Assembly (NCBI GenBank): GCA_030447525.1
Contig: JAUJOR010000001.1
Location: forward strand, 425,466-489,465
Origin: Chloroflexota bacterium
Lineage (GTDB): Bacteria > Chloroflexota > UBA11872 > UBA12225
DNA: 64,000 nt
Reading direction: 5' to 3'
The notes below the pieces were generated by a model. That model was given only the letters and a program-made list of their open reading frames with translations. It was not told the origin of the DNA and made no database searches. Each line of letters opens with the position of its first letter. Positions within the stretch are counted from its first letter, which is position 1. The position numbers and the translations under genes were made by a program. This document shows positions 59,245 through 64,000 of this stretch, piece after piece.

Positions 59245-60251
59245 CGCCGCAGGAGTTCTGCGCCGCCGCCCTGGAGCGTGTGGGCCGGGTGCTGGTGGAG
59301 GGGGAGGACACCTTTCGGCTGTTGCTGGCCGCGTTTGTCGTCGAGGGGCACGTCCTGATTGAAGGCGTTCCGGGCACGGCCAAGACGTTGATGGCCCGCT
59401 CCCTGGCGCAGCTCTTGACCGGGGACCCCGAGCCTGAGGCCCAGCCGGCTCCCGGCCGGCCGGCTCCCGGCGGTGCAATCAGGAGCCACTTCCAGCGCAT
59501 CCAGTTCACGCCAGACTTGATGCCTTCGGACATCCTGGGCACCATGGTCTATAACAGCGCCAGCGCCTCGTTCTCTTTCCGTCCCGGGCCGATCTTCGCC
59601 AACGTCATCGTGGCCGACGAGATCAACCGGGCACCGGCCAAGACGCAGTCGGCCTTGCTGGAGGCGATGGAGGAACGACAGGTCACGGTCGAGGGGCGCC
59701 GGCTGCCCCTCCCGCCCCTGTTCACGGTGGTGGCCACGCAGAACCCGGTGGAGTTCGAGGGGACGTACCCCCTGCCAGAGGCGCAGATCGATCGCTTCCT
59801 GCTCAAAGTCCTGGTTGGCTATGCCTCGGCCGAGGCCGAGCGGGACATCGTCCGGCTGCACCATCGGGGCTTCCGAATGGCCGACCTGGGCGCGGCCGGA
59901 GTGGCGCCCCTGGTGAACCAGCCAGGGCTCCTGGACGTGCGCCGGCAGGTGGCCGGTGTCCGCCTGGACGATTCCATCGCCGGCTACATCGTGGAAGTCG
60001 AGCGGGGGACGCGAAGCGCCTCGGAGGTGCAGTACGGCGCCAGTGTGCGCGGGGCCATCGGCCTGATGCGGGCAAGCAAGGCCCTGGCCGCCTTTAGCGG
60101 TCGGGAGTACGTGACGCCGGACGACGTCAAGCGCGTGGCGGCCCCCGTGTTGCGCCACCGCATCGTGCTCAAGCCCGAGGCGGAGCTAGACGGCGCCACC
60201 CCCGACGACGTCGTGACCCGCATCCTGGGGAACGTCGCCGTCCCTCGTTAA
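59241..60251 (+). CDS. MoxR-family AAA+ ATPase
   Basis: A 336-residue chaperone-like ATPase. Walker A is GVPGTAKT (about residues 42-49), Walker B VIVADEINRAPAKTQSALLE, then ALLEAMEERQVTVEGRRLPL, LFTVVATQNPVEFEGTYPLP and the sensor region. MoxR ATPases assist maturation of envelope or vWA-domain proteins. It is coupled to the DUF4350 gene (4-bp overlap), and the DUF58 gene follows 17 bp later. Confidence 0.95.
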   Translation: MTPQEFCAAALERVGRVLVEGEDTFRLLLAAFVVEGHVLIEGVPGTAKTLMARSLAQLLTGDPEPEAQPAPGRPAPGGAIRSHFQRIQFTPDLMPSDILGTMVYNSASASFSFRPGPIFANVIVADEINRAPAKTQSALLEAMEERQVTVEGRRLPLPPLFTVVATQNPVEFEGTYPLPEAQIDRFLLKVLVGYASAEAERDIVRLHHRGFRMADLGAAGVAPLVNQPGLLDVRRQVAGVRLDDSIAGYIVEVERGTRSASEVQYGASVRGAIGLMRASKALAAFSGREYVTPDDVKRVAAPVLRHRIVLKPEAELDGATPDDVVTRILGNVAVPR

Positions 60252-60268
60252 TAGGTGTTGAGTGTAGG

Positions 60269-61651
60269 GTGCAGCCTACCCGGCGCCTCTACCTCCTGCT
60301 CCTGTGCGCCGCTCCGCTGGGGGCCTTCGGCGTCCCTGCCGCCCTGGGGGCCGGCTTGCTGGTGGCGATTCTCCTGCTGGCCGCAGCCGCCGATTGGGTG
60401 CTGGCGGGGGACATCGTCCGGCTGGAGGTGCAGCGGGAGGTGGCCGGAAAGCTCTCCTTGGGGGCCTGGAACCAGGTACGCCTGGTGATCGGCAACGGGA
60501 CGGCCCGCATCCTCGCCGTCGAGATACGGGATGAGTACCCCGTGGACTTCGAGGTTCAACCGGCTCAGCCGGCCGTGTCCTTCCTGCCCGGCCGGTTGCC
60601 TCAGCCCCTGGCCCCCGGCACGACGGCGGCGGTGGTCTACCGCGTGCGCCCGCGCCGGCGTGGCGACTATCTCTTCCGTGGGTTGCACGTCCGCATCGGG
60701 GGGCCCCTGGGCCTCCTCCGGCGTCAGCGCCCCCTCCCAGGGGCAGTCGCTCACGTCCGGGTGTATCCCAATCTGCGCCAGATCCGGCGCTTTGACATCC
60801 TGGCGCGGCGCGGGATGGTCATGGAGGCGGGACAGCGCCCCATGCGTCTCCCCGGGGCCAGCGCCGAGTTCGAGCGCCTGCGTGAGTACCAGCCGGATGA
60901 CGAGTACCGGCGGATCAATTGGAAGGCCTCCGCCCGCCGGGACCGGCCCATCGTCAACGAGTACGAGGCAGAGCGCAGCCAGAACCTGGTCATCATGGTC
61001 GACGCCGGGCGCCTGATGGCGGCGCGGGTGGATGTCCCCCCGGGCGACCCGGCCGAGGCCCTGACCGCCGGCGAGACGCCCGGTGGCCTGGCCAAGCTGG
61101 ATCATGCCTTGAACGCCGCCCTCCTGCTGGCCCACGTGGGGACGGTGCGGGGAGATCGCGTCGCCCTGCTGGCCTACGCCGACAAGGTACGCACCTTCAT
61201 CCCTCCCGGTCGGGGGCGGCAGACGTTCTTGAAGCTGGTCGATGCCCTGTACAACCTCGAAGCGGAGCCGGTGGAGCCCGACCACGGCCTGGCCTTCGCC
61301 TTCTTGGCGGGGCGTAACCTGCGACGGTCGCTGGTAGTGCTGTTCACCGATCTCTCTGACCGAGAGACGTCCTCCCAGCTCGTCGTCCAGCTCAGCCGGG
61401 CCTCCAGGCACCACCTGGCGGTGTGTGTCACCCTTGGCGACCCCACCGTGATCCGGCCGGCCGAGGCGCGACCGGCCGATGTCCAGGCCCTCTACGACAA
61501 GATGGTGGCGCAGCGCCTCCTGGAAGACCGGGCCACAGTCCTGGCCACGCTGACTCACCAGGGCGTGCTGTGCCTGGATACGCAGGCGGATACCCTTAGC
61601 CCCCGCTTGATCGAGACCTACCTGGAAGCCAAGCTCAGGGGGAGGGTTTGA
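60269..61651 (+). CDS. DUF58 protein of the MoxR cluster
   Basis: A 460-residue protein with two N-terminal transmembrane segments (YLLLLCAAPLGAFGVPAALG and GLLVAILLLAAAADWVLAG), a beta-sandwich, and the DUF58 block LREYQPDDEYRRINWKASARRD followed by a vWA-like domain with VIMVDAGRLMA. It is the partner of the MoxR ATPase. It begins with GTG (60269), and the operon order DUF4129-DUF4350-MoxR-DUF58 is a known arrangement. The paralogue at 12.4-13.8 kb has no MoxR neighbour. Confidence 0.9.
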   Translation: MQPTRRLYLLLLCAAPLGAFGVPAALGAGLLVAILLLAAAADWVLAGDIVRLEVQREVAGKLSLGAWNQVRLVIGNGTARILAVEIRDEYPVDFEVQPAQPAVSFLPGRLPQPLAPGTTAAVVYRVRPRRRGDYLFRGLHVRIGGPLGLLRRQRPLPGAVAHVRVYPNLRQIRRFDILARRGMVMEAGQRPMRLPGASAEFERLREYQPDDEYRRINWKASARRDRPIVNEYEAERSQNLVIMVDAGRLMAARVDVPPGDPAEALTAGETPGGLAKLDHALNAALLLAHVGTVRGDRVALLAYADKVRTFIPPGRGRQTFLKLVDALYNLEAEPVEPDHGLAFAFLAGRNLRRSLVVLFTDLSDRETSSQLVVQLSRASRHHLAVCVTLGDPTVIRPAEARPADVQALYDKMVAQRLLEDRATVLATLTHQGVLCLDTQADTLSPRLIETYLEAKLRGRV

Positions 61652-61797
61652 GTTGTCCGATCCGCTGATGACGACAGATCGCCGCGATGATTGCCACACA
61701 CGCCCGGCGAGGGATCGGTCCCCAGTGGTTTGGCTGTCTACGCAGTCCGATCTAGCGCCGCTCGCCTCCTGTAAGCCAGGGCCGGACCGCCTGCCGG

Positions 61798-62772
61798 CTA
61801 CGGCAAGGTGCGTCCCGGCCGGACCCGGCGTGCACAGAAGACGATGAACCCCACCCAGCCCAGCCACAGGAGCGGCCCGAGGAGGAACTTGACCGTATCC
61901 GGGAGACCGCTGGGTGAGACGAACCCTTCCACCAGCCCGGCGAGGACGAAGACCGGCGTGGTACCAATGACCAGCTCCACCGCCTGGCGACCGCCGCGGG
62001 TAAGGGCGTCCCGGCGGCGCAAGAGCCCGGGGCGCAGCAGGGCGTCGCCGAGGATCAGGCCGGCGCCCCCGGCGATGACGATACACGTCAGCTCCAGGTA
62101 TCCATGTGACGCGACGAAGCCCCCCAGGGCGCGCCCGACGCCGTAGTGTTGCGCGGCACCCATGACGCCCCCCAGCAGGACCCCATTCGTCACCAGGACG
62201 AAGACCGTCCCCAGACCGGCCAGGACCCCCCCGGCGAAGGCGACGAACGAGACGCGGATGTTGTTGGTGAAGATCACCGTGGCCATGAGCGGGCGCAGCG
62301 GTCCCTGGATCTCCGTCCACGTCCGCCCCCGCTCCATCACCTCGCGGAGCTGCGCCGGGACGAGCGCCTGGCGCAGGTCCTCGCTCGTCAGCGCGGCGAC
62401 GTAGGCCCACAGCGCGGGGACGAAGAGTAGGGCCGCGGCTAGAGCAACGTACCCCCCGGCGTCGCACAGCCGGCGGGAGAAGCCGGAGGTCAAGAAGGTC
62501 CCCAGCCGGCGCCACGTCCCTGTGGGGGCGCGGTACAGTCGCAGGTGCGCCCGTGAGGCCAGGGCGTTGAGCGTGGCCGTGAGCTGGTCGTCCGGGAAGT
62601 CACGCCGGGCGATGGCCAGATCCGAGACCACCTGTCGATAGGTGCGTCCCAGGTCGTCCAGCTCGCCCACGCTGAAGCGACGTAGCCCGTTCCCCTCGCT
62701 GCGCGCCAGCAAATGTTCGAGCCGTAGCCAGCGCTCCCGCCGGCCATCGATAAACTGACTGAGGGACGGCAT
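61798..62772 (-). CDS. SpoIIM-family membrane protein
   Basis: A 324-residue protein with five to seven hydrophobic segments, SpoIIM type: DLAIARRDFPDDQLTATLNA, NNIRVSFVAFAGGVLAGLGT, SHGYLELTCIVIAGGAGLIL. In spore-formers SpoIIM helps septal peptidoglycan remodelling; homologues in other phyla often lie next to RDD and DUF58/MoxR genes, as here. A -10-like CATTAT (62779-62784, minus) is six bases before the ATG. It is divergent from the RDD gene, with only 9 bp between start codons. Confidence 0.85.
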   Translation of the reverse strand: MPSLSQFIDGRRERWLRLEHLLARSEGNGLRRFSVGELDDLGRTYRQVVSDLAIARRDFPDDQLTATLNALASRAHLRLYRAPTGTWRRLGTFLTSGFSRRLCDAGGYVALAAALLFVPALWAYVAALTSEDLRQALVPAQLREVMERGRTWTEIQGPLRPLMATVIFTNNIRVSFVAFAGGVLAGLGTVFVLVTNGVLLGGVMGAAQHYGVGRALGGFVASHGYLELTCIVIAGGAGLILGDALLRPGLLRRRDALTRGGRQAVELVIGTTPVFVLAGLVEGFVSPSGLPDTVKFLLGPLLWLGWVGFIVFCARRVRPGRTLP

Positions 62773-62781
62773 GCATCAATA

Positions 62782-63606
62782 ATGGCATCTATGAACTTGG
62801 GTAGTCAGCCGTCCAGACCACCCCCGAGGGGGAACGACTCGGACTATCTGGTGCTCACCCCTGAACGGGTCAGCCTGCAGTACGAAGTCGCCGGGATTGG
62901 GTCGCGGTCGGCCGCGGCCATGGTGGACGTGGCGCTGCAGGGGGCGGTGCTGGCCGTCATGCTGCTGATCTTCGCCTTGATGGCCGGGCTATTCGGGGGC
63001 GCCGGCCGGAGCAGTGGCGGCGGCGCCGTGGTCGCGTCCATCGGCGTGGCCGCTCTGGTGCTGGGGACCACGCTCGTGCTGTGGGGCTACTACCTCTTCT
63101 TCGAGATCGTCTGGAGCGGCCAGACCCCCGGCAAGCGGCTGGTGGGGATCCGCGTGGTGCGGGAGAACGGCTACCCCTTGCGTCCCGCAGACGCCGTGGT
63201 GCGCAACCTGGTGCGCATCCTGGACGGGCCCCCGGCAGGGGCCGCCATCGGTTTGCTGGTGATGCTCCTGAACAGTCGCGCTAAGCGCCTGGGCGACTTC
63301 GCGGCCGGGACGATCGTCGTGCGTGAAGGGGCACGGGGTGGCGTCGCCGCCCTGGCATCGCTAGACGCCGCGATTGGGAAGTCTCCGGCAGAGGGTGTCT
63401 CGCCCTCTCAGGCGTCGCCGGTGCTCAGCCCCGCCGACGCCACCCTGGTACGTGACTTCCTCGCCCGGCGCGCTCAGCTCGATGGCCCGGCCCGCGCCCG
63501 CCTGGCCAACCGCCTCGCCGCCGGGCTGGCCGAGCGTTACGGACTGCAAGCGCAGCTGAGCACCAGCTCCGAGGAGGACTTCCTGCAGCGCCTGGTAGGG
63601 CGCTGA
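62782..63606 (+). CDS. RDD-family membrane protein
   Basis: A 274-residue protein with the RDD domain: QYEVAGIGSRSAAAMVDVAL (first Arg and Asp), two following transmembrane segments, then SGQTPGKRLVGIRVVRENGY. A C-terminal tail (about residues 170-274) is polar. RDD proteins are membrane proteins of unclear transport role. The ATG at 62782 is 9 bp from the SpoIIM start; MNLGSQPS at 62791 is an alternative. Its neighbours are typical for the family. Confidence 0.85.
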   Translation: MASMNLGSQPSRPPPRGNDSDYLVLTPERVSLQYEVAGIGSRSAAAMVDVALQGAVLAVMLLIFALMAGLFGGAGRSSGGGAVVASIGVAALVLGTTLVLWGYYLFFEIVWSGQTPGKRLVGIRVVRENGYPLRPADAVVRNLVRILDGPPAGAAIGLLVMLLNSRAKRLGDFAAGTIVVREGARGGVAALASLDAAIGKSPAEGVSPSQASPVLSPADATLVRDFLARRAQLDGPARARLANRLAAGLAERYGLQAQLSTSSEEDFLQRLVGR

Positions 63607-63620
63607 GTAGCTGTCGGCAG

Positions 63621-63640
63621 GTGTCGGCAGCTGCCGGCAC
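63621..63640. terminator. 20-bp imperfect palindrome after the RDD gene
   Basis: GTGTCGGCAGCTGCCGGCAC is palindromic except for one G-T pair position on each arm and lies 15 bp after the RDD stop. It is a possible terminator; no T-run follows. Confidence 0.4.
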
Positions 63641-63859
63641 GTCCCTGGCACGATCCTTCCGCTGGCCTGAAGGTCCCCTGCTGGGGGAAGGTACCGGGAG
63701 ATAACGGGCGCAGGGGACTTACAGCCCCCCAGACGATCTTTCAGTCGCTGCCGTGCTATCGCTCCTAGAGCAGGCCGCCGTCTCGGTGAGGGAATGACTT
63801 CTTGGAAGCTCCGCGGGACGGGGGAGAGGCAGGCCGGCCAACCGGCCCCAGCGCCGCCG
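63641..63859. other. Intergenic stretch
   Basis: About 220 bp between the RDD terminator-like hairpin and the stop of the partial gene at the right edge. No gene or regulatory motif is supported. Confidence 0.4.
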
Positions 63860-64000
63860 TCAGCGGATGTAGACGGCTATTGGGCGCACCCCGTTGCTCC
63901 CGTAGCCGTACTTGTTCCACTTCCCGCTATCCGGCTGGCGCTGACCCGTGCTGTCGGTGGCGCGGCAGCGCAGGGCGTGCCGGCCGGGCTCGCCGGCCTC
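63860..64000 (-). CDS. Sulfite-oxidase-like protein, C-terminal end (partial)
   Basis: The last 46 codons of a minus-strand gene that runs off the right edge. The sequence HALRCRATDSTGQRQPDSGK and WNKYGYGSNGVRPIAVYIR matches the end of the Mo-co oxidoreductase dimerisation domain of sulfite-oxidase-type molybdoenzymes (RATDxxGxxQPxxxxxWNxxGYxxN). The N-terminal and catalytic domains are not in the window, so the exact enzyme cannot be said. Confidence 0.6.
   Translation of the reverse strand, partial: EAGEPGRHALRCRATDSTGQRQPDSGKWNKYGYGSNGVRPIAVYIR

Overview
The window is GC-rich, densely coded DNA from a bacterial chromosome. I see no phage, plasmid or CRISPR signature. The gene repertoire points to Chloroflexota, perhaps Thermomicrobia or a sister lineage: a DUF5317 membrane protein, a STAND/MalT-type regulator ending in a BTAD domain, an FHA-FHA-FtsW-PBP2 cluster, MGDG-synthase-type glycosyltransferase and many GTG/TTG starts. 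This assignment is inference from gene content only.

Layout: larB and a badly frameshifted glycosyltransferase (0-2.4 kb); hpt with a PD-(D/E)XK-like protein and small membrane/envelope proteins (2.5-5.1 kb); a cell-wall cluster of two FHA proteins, FtsW/RodA and PBP2 (5.5-9.9 kb), facing a transglutaminase/DUF4129 protein and a DUF58 protein (9.9-13.8 kb); a short ArgA-like acetyltransferase divergent from a diglyceride glycosyltransferase, then a PdxA-family dehydrogenase (14-16.9 kb); an IS1182-like element with clear ends but a shattered transposase (16.9-18.6 kb); the ribosomal/tRNA operon rpsP-khpA-rimM-trmD-rplS-rnhB-yraN on the minus strand (18.7-23.2 kb); a small accessory zone with a receiver protein, a leader-like protein, DUF5317, a tiny exported peptide and a 1116-residue regulator (23.3-30.1 kb); a 110-bp MITE-like element; folD and peptidase genes (30.4-33.5 kb); S41 protease, TatB-like and recA (34-38.4 kb); a toxin-antitoxin-like pair and a tandem repeat (38.5-39.6 kb); gap-pgk-tpiA, secG, a peptide-binding protein and birA (39.6-45.6 kb); NfeD, XRE regulator, glyA, a giant GNAT fusion and a polyamine-deacetylase-like gene (45.8-53.9 kb); ltaE and plsY; a DUF4129-DUF4350-MoxR-DUF58 operon (57.4-61.7 kb); divergent spoIIM and RDD genes; and the C-terminal end of a sulfite-oxidase-like gene at the right edge.

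Much of the window is housekeeping: central glycolysis, translation, one-carbon metabolism (glyA, folD), secretion (secG, TatB) and envelope growth. Two separated sets of DUF58/transglutaminase/DUF4129/MoxR genes suggest envelope protein maturation. Several genes have a -10-like hexamer only 6-12 nt before the start codon, which suggests leaderless or very short-leader transcripts.

The least ordinary parts are the acetyltransferase-Ig-sugar-binding-like fusion coupled to a deacetylase, the small exported peptide beside the STAND/TPR/BTAD regulator, the leader-peptide-like protein next to a lone receiver domain, an NfeD that lacks its protease residues, a TatB with a C-terminal helix-turn-helix-like tail, and the two mobile elements.
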